Positions 19,780 to 30,697 of a stretch of 64,000 nucleotides of DNA are shown here, in pieces. The notes beneath the pieces were generated by a model. The model saw only the letters and a program-made list of their open reading frames with translations, was not told where the DNA came from and did no database searches. Position 1 is the first letter of the stretch; every line of letters starts with the position of its first letter. The DNA is from Marsupella aquatica (taxonomy: Eukaryota; Marchantiophyta): assembly GCA_973895155.1 (NCBI GenBank), contig OZ316896.1, positions 7,130,001-7,194,000 on the forward strand, written 5' to 3'. Position numbers and translations under genes: made by a program.

Positions 19780-21880
19780 GGGAGCGGTCATCCCGCTGCC
19801 TACGGAGTCTATCATTGTCCATCTTGAGGAGCTGGACTTGGTCTAGCAGAGATTCGTTCTCTTGCTTTGCCGCGTCTGTCTCCTCAGCTACCTCCTGGCA
19901 TGCCTATTCTAGTTGTTGAGCATCGCTTGTCAGCTTGTCCACCATCTGGGTTTGCTTATCGGCTTCGGTTTGAAGCCGCGCTACTTCGGCCTTTAGGGCG
20001 GCAATCTCTGCAGTGTCATGCTGGTCCTGCTTGTTGGCCTCCTCCAGGTCTTTCTACCAGATGACAGTGTGATTCTTCAAACTGTCAATCTGGGTCCGGA
20101 GCCATGCAATCTCGGCCTCCTTCCCAGCTTTGGCCTGTTCGGCTAAGGCGGTAAGGGCGTGCGCATTTGCTAACAACTCATCGGCGACTGCAACCTTGGG
20201 TTGTAGTTGCAGAAGCTTAGCCTCTTGAGTCTCAATTTGCCCTTTAGGTACACGGACTCAACCTGGTACCGCTCTATCCTCTGAAGGGCCTCCAATTGGG
20301 CCCGCCTACCTTTATTGCGGTAACCAACTCCTAGTTGAAGAAGTAGGCTACCTTTCGGGCCATGAACTCCCCGGTATCCCGGGCAGTCTGTTGGGAGAAA
20401 TCTCCCAAAAGCCTGTTCAAAAATATACCCGGTACGAAGAGTTTTGGGTGGTCCAGGTTGTGCCCGTCCGGAGTTGGGCACGGGCAGACGTCAACTCGCG
20501 CGGGAGCTGGGGTAGTGACATCCAGCCCTGGGGATGTAGTGTTGGAAGGGGATGGAGTGTCCTCCTCCATCATCGTGCTGTCCTCTGGAATAGCCACCGG
20601 TGGGTCTTCTGGACCCTCGGGCTCGGGCAAGGCCTCCACCGCCCCGATTTCTGCACTCGGCTCGGCCTGGTTGATCGCGTCTAAGGTTGCGATCACTGCC
20701 TCATCCGGTACCTCTTTGGCCACGATTACGGCTACTTGTGGAGGTGGGGTGGGTGAGGCCTGCGTGGCCGCAAGACTTTGGGCCTCGGGTCGAGGCCGTC
20801 TCTCCAAGGCCGGGAAGACCTACCTAGTCGAGACCAACTTAGTTCCGTTGGCTCGGGGAAGGGTTCGTTGATCGAACCGGGCATACCACTTGAGAACAAT
20901 GTTGATGTGGCTTGCAAAATACGCCTTCCCGCCGATGTACAACGCCTTCCTTTGTCGTTCCATCTCTTCATGGAACTTCTTAGCAAAGTATGACGCCCAC
21001 TTCCTAGGCCGATAGTTCTCGACCTGGATAACCTGGGCAGCGGAGATCTTGCCCCGGGGTTCCATCATGTGGAGGGCGTACCTTTGGAACTCCAGCTGAT
21101 CGGCTATCTCGGGGATGAGGCAGGTCCTCATCACGAACCCGTTGTCCGCTGACCCTTGGAGGGGAAACTCGAGGATTGGTACTTGGCTCCTTTGCCCCCG
21201 GGAGCCCGTGATTTGACTCGTTGATCTCCCTTGGGTAGCCCGAAGATCATCATGGGCCGCTCCTCTGTGAGGGACATATTCCTCCCCTGTAGTCAAGTAT
21301 GCTGATGAACATCGTCATAATTCTTGACGAACTCCATCATGTCCTCCCCATAGTACCTGCAGGTGTTCCAAGGGAGAGAGGCGAGGTGCTTGAACCCCTG
21401 AGTCTTCAAGTACATCGCATGTTTGGGGTGGAGCATGTTCTTATGCACGTTCTCCCCCATGCGGTGCATTGTCACCTTTGCCGCGGCTACCGTGGCCATG
21501 GTTAACCCGGATACAGCTGTGGGTTCCTTCCTCTTCTTTCCCCAAGACTGGCTCCCGTGATGGCTCGGAGAGGGTGACATCTCCCCATCCTCCCGATCGG
21601 GTATGGGTAGTGCCACCACCGTTAGTATTGGGGCCGGGGTGGCTACGGTCACCGTGTTGTCCACCGGAGCTGCTACTCGGGTCCGGGTCTGGGGAGGGGG
21701 TGATGTAGTGTTGGCTCCCTGGGTGCTCACTCCTCTAGGTCGCCTGAGCAAGGGTGGGGTAGCCTCGTCGTCGTTGCTAAGGTCCACAGCGTTGACGACG
21801 GATCGCACTTGTATGGGCTGGGTGACCGGTGGTGGGGATTGGCTAGGCGGGGTATCGCGACCGAGACAGGGAACAGGCAA
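19780..21880 (-). pseudogene. Gag-like coiled-coil ORF, member 1 (decayed)
   Basis: Minus-strand gene in four pieces. A proline-rich basic N-terminal part (21880-21296) ends in an EFVKNYDD segment. A one-base shift leads into 21296-20823, whose conserved block has GSADNGFVMRTCL, HMMEPRGKISAAQVIQVENY and YIGGKAYFASHINIVLKWY. An in-frame TAG at 20822-20820 follows, then a Pro/acidic linker to 20331. Beyond that another frame encodes a long coiled coil rich in A/E/L/Q heptads down to about 19780. The same architecture occurs at 36871-61500 and 61573-64000. The conserved block recalls the Pfam 'putative plant transposon protein' type of retroelement ORF (inference). Confidence 0.6.
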
Positions 21881-22200
21881 ACAAGAAACTGTATGTTGTT
21901 ACCAGGAAAAAAAAGCTTGTACCAGGGGAAAGAACACACTATGAGGAGTTTAGAATTGTAAAATTTGGAGTTAGTCCATTGCGGTTAGGAAGGATACCTT
22001 GTCATGAATAGCTGAACCACATAATAATTGAACCTCATATCCCAACATAGACAAGGGGGTGCATACCTAAAAATGTGAAGGAATGCGCACAAAAATGGTC
22101 ACCACAATTGGCAACAAAATATATGAAAATAATACAAAAGGAATGCAACACAAAACTTTATGGTATTATATGGTCCAAAATAAAAGTGAACAACGTCTTG
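21881..22200. other. Unassigned A-rich stretch
   Basis: No gene recognised. The palindrome-bearing region of element 2 begins at its right end. Confidence 0.35.
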
Positions 22201-22202
22201 AC

Positions 22203-22217
22203 TAGTGCCTGGCGCTA
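22203..22217. repeat. Family 2 palindrome, copy 1
   Basis: TAGTGCCTGGCGCTA, one mismatch from the perfect palindrome TAGCGCCTGGCGCTA. It is in noncoding sequence downstream of minus-strand gene 3. Confidence 0.85.
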
Positions 22218-22311
22218 GTTTACCGGTATTTAAGGAAACAAATAGTTGACGTTGACAACATCAAGCACAACACGATGATATTTCACGGTGTAGCCTAAAC
22301 AACAAAATTAT

Positions 22312-22326
22312 CAGCGCCTGGCGCTA
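22312..22326. repeat. Family 2 palindrome, copy 2
   Basis: CAGCGCCTGGCGCTA, 95 bp from copy 1, noncoding. Confidence 0.85.
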
Positions 22327-23986
22327 ACAAAAACATGCCGCGACATAAATAACACTATACCGTTGACATACGACAAAATCAATATAATCGTTTGGACCGA
22401 TAGGGCAACCTAGATCATCATGATTCATGCTATAAACCATGAGCATTTTGCCTCTCTAATATGAGCCAAACCTCTCCAAGAGTGAGAATTGGTTGGTTGG
22501 TCAATGTAGATTCCTCAACGTCTAGTTTGAAAACGGTAAGGAAAATCCAATACAAATGTTTGCAAGGCATATATGGATGTTTCCGAGAATGTCGCCAGTA
22601 GAAATCCTCACAAGAGCAAGTGGGGAAAATGCAAATTTGAACAAAGTAACAATTTGGCGTCCGCATATTTTTGTGCGTTTGCACCTTAAACTACTTTCCC
22701 CATGCATTCCCAATCGCGACATCCCACTCTCCCTGAATGGACATCGTCTCTTTTTTTGCAGACGCAATTCTGTTCATGTGACCATGGGTAAGAGTTGACC
22801 GAGGAACCATATTCCTCCCATTCCGGCTTCAGAGACGAACATTGGGTTTGAGAAGATTCACATTTTCTGGAAAGATATTGACATTGATTCAAAGATCAAA
22901 ATCTGATGGGGGTCTAGTTGTACGTTCACTTCCACGGACTAGGGAGATTCTGTTCTCAAGAAGATATTGCATCTTGTCTTCCTTTTAAAATGGGAAGAAC
23001 ATCAGGGAAAGGGGGCAGGTTCAATACACCTTGACGCGGGCGGCTTCTATAACATGTATTGTTTGGGCAAAACCAAATCATTTCGGTTATGGGTTCCCCC
23101 TTGAAAATGCGTTGTCCTTTGACAACAATGCCGATAACACCATGTGGTGAGGGAAATCCAACTTTTTTTACACGATTGCGACACTCGTCTCTTTCAGAAT
23201 TACGGGAAAACGATCCGTTGCACTGAGGACCAACGCCAAATTTTGAAGTTCGACATAATTGCCATGCAGCTGGAGCGACCTCGGTTTCACGGACAGGACA
23301 CTCTTGTAACGGTTGCTGAAGCACAAAGGGAGCAGTCTGGGGAAGCCTTGTTGAACGCGTTTGGTCTCGAGCAAGAGGGATATTGAAATTGACATCTTCT
23401 CCACCGCCCAAAATGTCACTTCTAGATAGATTAACAACAAGAATAACTTGAGGCGTGGGGCCAGGGATAGCATCAAACATCGTGCGATTAAGATTCTTCC
23501 TTTTCATCGATCTAGTATTGGGCGAGGTGACAAGGATTTTATCATGCCTATGGGAGTCTTGTGGCGAGATATTCCCAGATGCATGTCCTTTCCTCTTCAA
23601 AGATTTGGTGACAACGTCTCCATTGAGAGGTGCCCGTCTCTCCAAGTCAAACTCGGCAGCGTTGGACAGTAGCATATTCATTGCATCTTCAAACAACTTG
23701 GGGGAGCCTGCCTGGTCCGCTGATCGGAAAGCGAGTTCCCAAATCGTGGGACCTTTACCTCTATGCAACCCTTTCTGATACGCAGTGTAAGCAGCAACCT
23801 GAGAAATAGCTTGATTTGGTCCATTTCACATGCCTCAAAGAGCCCAACCTTTTTCTTCATTACCCATGCTTTCATACTTGCGTGCACGGACTCTGATCCT
23901 GTACAATTAGGAATCTTAGCCCCTTCTTCGACACTCTTGTTCTGCAATTACATAGAATAAATTGCCTGTTACGCAACCAAAAACAC

Positions 23987-24001
23987 TAGCGTCGGGCGCT
24001 A
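23987..24001. repeat. Family 2 palindrome, copy 3 (intronic)
   Basis: TAGCGTCGGGCGCTA, extended to CTAG at both ends (23986-24002). Lies in the predicted intron of gene 3, 46 bp from the acceptor. Confidence 0.85.
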
Positions 24002-24099
24002 GAGAAGTGGAGTCGGTACCTAGAAGTAAAAACTGGCAATGTAGATTAAGGGACAACTTATTGTGTCCTATTGTGTCATCTGACAGTTCGTGTAAATAA

Positions 24100-24114
24100 T
24101 AGCGCCAAGCGCTA
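24100..24114. repeat. Family 2 palindrome, copy 4 (intronic)
   Basis: TAGCGCCAAGCGCTA in the same predicted intron as copy 3. It shows that the outer TAGCG...CGCTA is conserved while the central five bases change. Confidence 0.85.
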
Positions 24115-24559
24115 GTATTAAAGGATGCTAGATAGTATTGTAATATTTGAAGTTTACACTATCGATACAATCATTATGTAATGAGAATATAGCAGAGCAA
24201 TACCTAAAGAGCGGAAAGGAAAGTAAAACAACTTACCAAACGAATAAAATTTCCCCATTGCCTCCACCTGACGACCCACCATGAAATCCAACTCTGAAGC
24301 ATCCGGAGCTTCCCGAGGACACAATTACCCGACTGCCACCACAAATCAATCTCCCTTGAAAGTCTGTAAGCCTCTACAAACATGGGGGCATTTCACATCT
24401 TATATATCCCAAAGCACGCAATGCTCTGCTTGACTCTCTTCAATCACTCCTTCAACTGAATGGCAATGGAAGGCTTGGTAGAAATGGAATGCGTCAGTTC
24501 ACTCACGCTCTGGGTTTGGATGCCCTCCAAAAAAGATGTTTCGGACTGCCAGCCATCCA

Positions 24560-24745
24560 GCGGGGTAGCGAGGATCATCAGTTATAAGCCACTGATAACT
24601 GATATCAACGGCTGTTATCAGTTTTTCCGCTAATTTTTTTTTGTATCTCAGCTGAACAGCTGAGATGATGACTTTGCATTTCCACGCATCTCAGCTGACC
24701 TTGCCGAGATCAGCGAGCGGACAAAAAAAACGGGAAAAAAAATTT
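24560..24745 (-). mobile_element. Foldback (palindrome-rich) element, truncated copy
   Basis: About 185 bp related in inverted orientation to 36135-36346. It starts GCGGGGTAG and holds nested palindromes: GTTATAAGCCACTGATAAC, AACTGATATCA and a perfect 10-bp-armed repeat (ATCTCAGCTG, AA, CAGCTGAGAT) near 24646. It is cut off on the right by the LTR-element fragment. The copy sits at the start of exon a of gene 3. Confidence 0.7.
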
Positions 24746-25190
24746 TAAAAATTATTTTCTCGAATTACCTCCACAAATGCAGTTGGTGCATTTGCCAAAG
24801 TGTAAGGTCGAGCTTCCAAAACTTGAATTGGCCATTCTTCAGATGTATCCATAAGGAATGCTTGTTTCTGTAATTTCTCAACCAATTCAATTCTGAATTT
24901 TGGCATCCACTACCTGCATATCATATTACCTCTTCTCCAAGAGATAAATTAAGTCATGAGAAAGATGTCCTTTCTATAAGAGGAATGGCCTTCCCTCCCA
25001 TATCAATTCACCTTTCTCCCATGGTCATAAAAGAGTTAAAATCAGAGTAGAGATAACTTACTCCTAAATGGAATTGGCCAAACTCCACTTACAATGGTTC
25101 CTCTCTTTCTCCCTTGAAAGTCTCTCTTAAAATCCAAGGTTTCTAATTTGGTCATTCACTGCCTGAAGGAAAAATCATTCCTGAATCTGT

Positions 25191-25208
25191 TCCCCGGCAG
25201 CGGCGCCA
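25191..25208 (-). other. Primer-binding site, tRNA-Asp
   Basis: Minus-strand TGGCGCCGCTGCCGGGGA matches the 3' end of plant tRNA-Asp with one mismatch. It sits 9 bp inside the LTR-like terminus at 25218. The same 18 bases serve the unrelated Ty3 element at 47911 and 57736. Confidence 0.85.
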
Positions 25209-25217
25209 AAAATTGTA

Positions 25218-26603
25218 TGTAGTATCACACTAGGGACATAAATAAACATTTAAGATCCAAAACTCGGTATTCGTTCCCATGGAAGAACATGTAAGGAATA
25301 ATTTTCTATGATTTAGCACTTATGAATGAATAAGGTGACAAAAACACAAAGGTGGGCCTTTTACTATGATTGCTTAGCAAGGCATAGTTTTGAATGTTTG
25401 ATTAACATTGTAAATCAAATTAACAAATGGAAACAATTAATAAAACATAATAAAAATCTTGAGGTATGGTGAGGGAGTCTGGAAAATACCAAGGTAACTT
25501 CTCAACAACACTTAATTTGAGATGATTTAAGGTGAGGAATCCGCAAGGACATTTCTGGAATGGAATGTTTTACTAGGATGGTTTATTAAAGTGCCGTCAA
25601 CACATCTCAACCTTTCCTTCCAAGGTACTAAGTTAGGATTAACAACCAATCACTTCAGCATCCAATCGATACTTTGAGTCACGAATATCAAGCACCATCA
25701 TCAACAACTTAAAGTCACAGGTAATTGGGTGATAACATTCTTTGCACCTCGTGCACAAGCAATGTTATGCCAAAAACATATGCATCAAGAACTCAAGAAT
25801 GTATAGCCTTCACCAATTAAGGAATCTCTCTCCACACATTCAAAAGATTCATTAATCACAAAGTTTTACTTCTCTGGTATGAAATCTCAACATTCAAACA
25901 CAAGGAAGGGGAAGAAATTATTTGTATTAAGTACTCATCAACAACATAGAGTACTTGTTACAAATGGAGGTAACAAAGTTGCAATCTTGCAACTAAGCGA
26001 TCACACAAAAAGTGACAGAAATTCAACTACATATAGGCTAGCACGAACTAAAGGAAAAAGAGATAATGAAAGGACATGCCCTTTCATATCTTAAGGGTCA
26101 TAAACTAAAGTTTAAAAGTATGAAAATATGTTACAGGAGTACTCAACGTTCACTAGAATGTTGTTGGAATGAAAAACTAATCAAAAATGATCTTTAGTGT
26201 AAACTGGAGTGAAAGTGTTTTTGCACTTTTGCTGTAAAACTAACAAATAACAATGTTGTCTGAATTTTAATTTCTAACATAAAGTTCAAAATGAGGTGAA
26301 ACTTTTCTAGGTGGAAGATTTACATACATGCTACATGCTGGAAAACTGTCAGACTTTTCTGAGGTGTCTAAGTGCCTTAATAAAATCGGTGAGAAGTGCT
26401 GTCGGATTAAAAATACACTTTTCCGGAAAATTTTCCAAGTGTCGGAAGCGCCGTTGCGCAATCACGCCACTGCAAAACTAAAAATTATATAACTTCTAAA
26501 CGACATGTCGGTTTTGGCTGATACTTTCAGAGGAGTGTCTGTTAGATAAGAGCTACCTCCTGAAAAAGTATGAGACTTTTCTAACTATGAGAACTATTTA
26601 ACA
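25218..26603 (-). repeat. LTR-like segment of element X (left, inverted)
   Basis: Runs from TGTAGTATCACAC to CTATTTAACA on the plus strand, about 1386 bp, and is similar over its length to 33597-35033 reversed. Divergence between the two is plainly visible (many substitutions), so they are not the two LTRs of one recent insertion. Confidence 0.7.
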
Positions 26604-28062
26604 AAAATGGTGGAGATTGACTAATCCTGACTCGAAGGATGGAGTAGGTCAATCCTCCTGAAGTAATGCTAACTGGTCCGGTTGTTGAAAACTCCTGTGT
26701 GGAAACTCTCTTGCATAGCTTCTTGAATTACATCCATGTCTTGAGTGTGATGCCAATAGAAAGGTAAAGACTTCCGCTGTCGTTCAATATCCAGAACAAG
26801 AAGTAGTCTTTGGTGTAGCATGACATTAGGTAAAGTGTTCAGTTGATCTAAATTGCTACAAAAAGTAACTATACTGCACCATTGACTTAGAAAAAGTTCA
26901 AAATTTATAATTTTCTATCATTTCTAACTAATGTATTGTATTACAGTAGCCCCAGCGATCGACAGCATGCGCCCTGAAAATTCACTCTCCAGATCTTCTA
27001 GTAATCTTTTGATACTGTATTAGCGTTCGGTTGTACCACTTATTTCCCTTCTAAACCTCCATCACGCCTCAACCTTCACTTGAAATTTCAAAATCTCATC
27101 TCTGCAACAATCATCATTCTTCGTTGAATATCATCCATTTACCACAAACTTCATAGCGCCCTCATCTCCTCCTCGTTTTACTTCCAAACTCTTTCTTCCT
27201 TCGCGAATACATTCCCCACTTTCAGTTCATTGATTTCCTTGCTCCCTAACTCTCTCAAAATTGCTTATTATTCCCTGATTGTCTCCTCGTTCCAAATCAA
27301 ATCCCCTCTTGATCATCCCATCTGTTCCGTCTTGTTCCTTACTCCCCTTCGGCTGATCGCCTTGCCATCTTCGCTTCTTCTTCCCACTCCACTGATTCTC
27401 CCAAACTCAGCCTCTGCTCAACTCTCCATCGGATCCTTTCAGTCTTCTATTTCTTACAATTTTTGCTCCCCGAACTCAGCTTTAAAGATGTCGCATCCGG
27501 AATTCTCCTTCAATCTTTAGCTTTTCCCTCCTTTCACTTGGAGAAAGATTCTTCACAACGACCATGATCTACCTGTTATCCCTTTCTCAGACCTTAGCAT
27601 CACCTCTCCCTCACCTCAATCATTCGAAAAGTCCTTATCCCACAGCAATCACCATTCGCAGCTTCACTCTGTTCACTCTAATTTCAATCACACGCCTCAG
27701 CCTTCCTCCGAAAATCCAAAACCTCAACATTCAACGACCATCATCCTCGGCTGAATTTCACCCAATCCCCCTGAGCTCTCTCGCGCGCCCCACTCCACAA
27801 GAATTTTTCTAACTGCCCTTTATTCTTTCGGCCATTTCTCCTTCCTCCTGTTCCTCCTTGTAGCGCGCTCCACTTCAAACTGACCCTTATGATCTACGTG
27901 CTCACGGGATGCCACGTGTCTCAACCACAATAATTGCCCTATTAACTTTTAGTCTAAAGCTTCATTCTCCACTCTTTATTCCTCTTTTGTCTCACTAACC
28001 TTCAACTCAAGTTCAGTTTCCTCTTTGTTCCTTTCCTTCGCAATCAGAGTACTACTACATTC
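26604..28062. other. ORF 3' end of element X, then pyrimidine-rich leader region
   Basis: 26604-26850 is homologous on the minus strand to the ORF end at about 33330-33550. From about 27000 the plus strand is strongly C/T-rich, with two related stretches about 620 bp apart (27066-27150 and 27690-27770, sharing CACGCCTCA and CATCAT-TTC-TTGAAT blocks) and a G-box-like CCACGTG at 27911. It may hold the promoter and leader of the methyltransferase-like gene that starts near 28066. No protein is called from the short Ser/Leu-rich frames here. Confidence 0.4.
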
Positions 28063-28673
28063 TGAGCCGAACAAAGCAAGTTGACTAGATCCAACACACT
28101 CCACTTCAATTGTCAAACATTTTTCCCGACGACACCGGACAAGGAAGACTACACACTCAAGAATCAAAAGCGAGCGAAACAATATGTCTATCGTTTCTTC
28201 ATGCACATGGAGATTGTGAAGCTTGACTATTTTTGGGCTTACCCAGCTGCTTTCCATAATTGGGTCATCTGCGCAGACGGAGATATTTTGGCCAAACTAT
28301 ATTCGATGTATCCCGTTGAGGGAATCCTTCCGTCGAGGAAATTGTTAGAGTGGGAGAGAATTCACTGCCCCTGGTATCTTGACACCGACAGATGGGATTC
28401 TCCTTTTGATGACACTGAGAAGGACGCCTTCCATAAACTGTCCAAATCCCAAGTTCCGAGACAATTTGTCTCCGACATGAAGCAAGGAATTGAGGGAGAC
28501 ATCAACGCGTCGACAACTTAGTTGCCAAAAAAATTCAAAACCACTGTGGTTCATGTTGATCAAAGCTGAAAACCAAGAGCCAAAGCCAAGGCGGTTGCCC
28601 CTGTGGCAAGTGCTAGTGCCAAGTCTGGGAAAAAACGTAAGCTACACCTCCTTCTTCCGACTTCCTTCTTTGG

Positions 28674-28688
28674 TAGCGCCTGGCGCTA
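28674..28688. repeat. Family 2 palindrome, copy 5 (intronic)
   Basis: Perfect TAGCGCCTGGCGCTA (7-bp arms, single central T). Confidence 0.95.
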
Positions 28689-28744
28689 TTATGTGTCGTG
28701 AGTTTAATATGTTTTATTTCCCAAAATTAATGTGGGTGTTTGGC

Positions 28745-28759
28745 CAGCGCCTGGCACTA
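28745..28759. repeat. Family 2 palindrome, copy 6 (intronic)
   Basis: CAGCGCCTGGCACTA, two changes from the perfect form, same intron as copy 5. Confidence 0.85.
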
Positions 28760-29530
28760 ACACTCTTTATGTGCTTGACACTATTTTTGGTAGGTGGGCA
28801 AAAATCTGATGCCGCCACGGATGACACAAAAGTAGATGCAACACCAGAAGTCTCTGAGGCCAACACTGGTGCCAATCCAGATCGACCCCATCACCCCCGT
28901 TGAGAAGGGGAAGGTTATAGTTCATGTGGATGCTACAAGCACAAAGAAGAAGAAGAAAAGGACCATCGATGTCTGGGAATCATCACGAGATAATGCTTCT
29001 GGGGCCGGTATCCAATGGGATGTGGGGAATTTCAAGACCAAACTCGGAAGACACTATATGGTCAAATCAAGCTTGGCACAATTCATTGATAGTGCATTTA
29101 GTAAGGAAGAGAAGCCAGATTGGGTTGCAGACGCTGAGAAGTGGGGTAAGGATTTGATCAAGTTGGGGTGTAGAGATAAAGGAGTCATTAGAGGTGGGAA
29201 GGAAGGATCATTTGGGGTGAATGCGGGTTTCATCTATCCCCCAACTGGTTTGAAACCCACAATTGTTGACCGGTGGGTCCCGAAATGGAATGTAACAGAT
29301 CACACAGCAGCCGAATCATTTTTTTGGGCGATGGATCCTTTCCTTTTGGATGATGGCATGCTCGCCATCTTATACTCGGATGACCACGATCAGATTTTCC
29401 AGGTCATTTCTGCATGTTAGCAATCCAAGAAGTTCATGTGCATCAATACGCACAATGTTTTCATGTCTGTCCCAATGTACAGATCCAAGACAGATGTCCA
29501 GGTAAATGTTCTCTCTGCATATAGCTATAC

Positions 29531-29545
29531 TAGCGCCCGACGCTA
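29531..29545. repeat. Family 2 palindrome, copy 7 (intronic)
   Basis: TAGCGCCCGACGCTA in the 119-bp intron 29502-29620. It is the exact reverse complement of copy 3 (TAGCGTCGGGCGCTA), so that variant exists in both orientations. Confidence 0.9.
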
Positions 29546-30498
29546 ATCTTTATTTATTAGGAGGTCTTCTCGCATGACTAAGAGATTTTTAAAATCCAGT
29601 TGGTTTGTCTACTTTTGCAGGTCTTCACTCTAGACTGGATTATTTTGTCGAGTTTCTTTTAAGGGAAAGGTCCCAAAGGATCCAAGGTTCAAGCCGCTGT
29701 CTAGCGCTGAAGATCCTTCAATCTCAAACAATTGGGCTACAATCTTTGAAGGAAGATCATTGTCCTAAACTCCATTTTACTGGGAATGCCCGACTACCGG
29801 TTGGTTTTATGCAAACTGTCCTTGAACACTTTACGATACCTAAGGATATTGTAATTGATTGGACCGTCGGCTCAGGTAGTACGTTCATTGCTGGGGATTA
29901 CTCGGGCCATTTTGTCATTGGGTTAGAAAATCGTTGGGAGTTTGTTGAGACCGCTTCAAGGATTTTTTTGGACCTCATTTCTCCCAAACCTTTGGAGACA
30001 CACCTCCCCCTCCTCAAATAACTGGATGAAAAAAGAAAGATAGACTTAGATCTGTCCTCAACTTTGATTCGGACGAAGATGATGGGACGCCAGAAGATGA
30101 TGTTCCTGAGGATGTCAATAACGGTGGGAAAGAGGAAACCCGACATGAAGGGTCAACGAAGGATAGCGAAGAGTCTTCCAAGTAATTTTTGTCTCTTGTA
30201 AGCTCCTTTATCCTTTCAATTGTTGGCTAACCTTCAATTCCACCCGTTCTATTGGTTAAGTACTTACTTCCTCTTTCTCTTCCGTTTCTCTTTTGAGCAG
30301 GTCATAATGGAACCAAAGAAAACGGTTTCAACTCCGAAGGAAAGTGGCTCGAAATGTAATCATTACTCCCAAGAAGCCGTTTGTGTTGCCATCATACACT
30401 GAGAATGTCACGAGGAAGGCAGAGAAATTTAGGATGCTCTGCTGGGAAACAAAAGGACTTAGGCTTCTTAGGGGAGTAGACAGAAAGTTCATGAGGAA

Positions 30499-30503
30499 CC
30501 CCT
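30499..30503. repeat. Target-site duplication CCCCT, left
   Basis: CCCCT before the element start at 30504, repeated at 35034-35038. Deleting the element and one copy restores a single open frame in gene 2. Confidence 0.8.
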
Positions 30504-30697
30504 TGTAATAGCTGTCTAAATTAGAAACTTAGAAATAATGAAAACTTTTAAAATTTTTGTAGTTAGAAATAGATTAAACATAGCCAATTAATCTACTTTT
30601 AGATATAAGTAAGGTTAAGACTTAAGTTAGGCGGATTAATGGATAATACCCTGAGTAATTAGGTAGGGGTGAGACGAGCCAGAAGAAACTACTATCG

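Larger units (their letters stand above)
22430..24600 (-). pseudogene. Minus-strand gene 3 of element 2 (unknown product, decayed)
   Basis: Coding-like intervals on the minus strand. Exon a (about 24600-24238) ends at the donor TTG|GTAAGTTG and contains two TGA stops. An intron (about 24237-23942) carries two palindromes and ends TAATTGCAG. Exon b starts at 23941 (peptide ...EEGAKIPNC), changes frame near 23820 and runs as 270 codons to 22956, with peptides such as GPTIWELAFRSADQ and SMKRKNLNRTMFDAIPG. Further pieces may lie at 22892-22430. The middle has basic Lys/Arg patches typical of nuclear proteins. I recognise no domain. Sharing the same palindrome family as the methyltransferase-like gene at 28081-35830 suggests both belong to one element, transcribed divergently. 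Confidence 0.45.
24746..26850 (-). mobile_element. Fragment of LTR element X, inverted relative of 30504-35033
   Basis: Read on the minus strand it contains, in order, the 3' end of the gag-like ORF (about 26850-26640), an LTR-like segment (26603-25218), a primer-binding site (25208-25191) and the first part of an internal region (to about 24746). An LTR with coding 3' end on one side and a PBS on the other means remnants of two adjacent internal regions, or a rearranged circle-like insertion. It is related to the element at 30504-35033 but in the opposite orientation. Confidence 0.65.
28637..28793 (+). other. Intron with two family 2 palindromes
   Basis: 157-bp intron, donor AAAAAC|GTAAGC, acceptor TTTTTGGTAG. 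Contains palindromes at 28674-28688 and 28745-28759, mirroring the paired palindromes in the gene 1 intron at 839-1033. Confidence 0.65.
28066..30503 (+). pseudogene. DNA N4/N6-methyltransferase-like gene 2, 5' part
   Basis: Four coding intervals. 28066-28636 has in-frame TAG 28519 and TGA 28567. 28794-29501 has one frame change near 28880 and an in-frame TAG at 29418. 29621-30181 has frame changes near 29700 and 30010. 30301-30503 follows. Introns 28637-28793, 29502-29620 and 30182-30300 all have GT-AG ends. The order of motifs equals gene 1. An IVDRWVP segment (29260) takes the place of the DPPY motif, then an Arg-Leu-Pro anchor, then a well-kept AdoMet motif I, DWTVGSGSTFIAG (29855-29893), followed by FVIGLE, then an acidic tail (30085-30180). 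Catalytic PPY is absent, the glycine-rich loop is present. The last exon is broken by the LTR-type element at 30504 and resumes at 35034. Confidence 0.65.

Noticed and set aside
27230-27812. Plus-strand Ser/Leu/Pro-rich frames
   Set aside because: Products of C/T-rich composition upstream of gene 2; no motif and no conservation between the two similar stretches.
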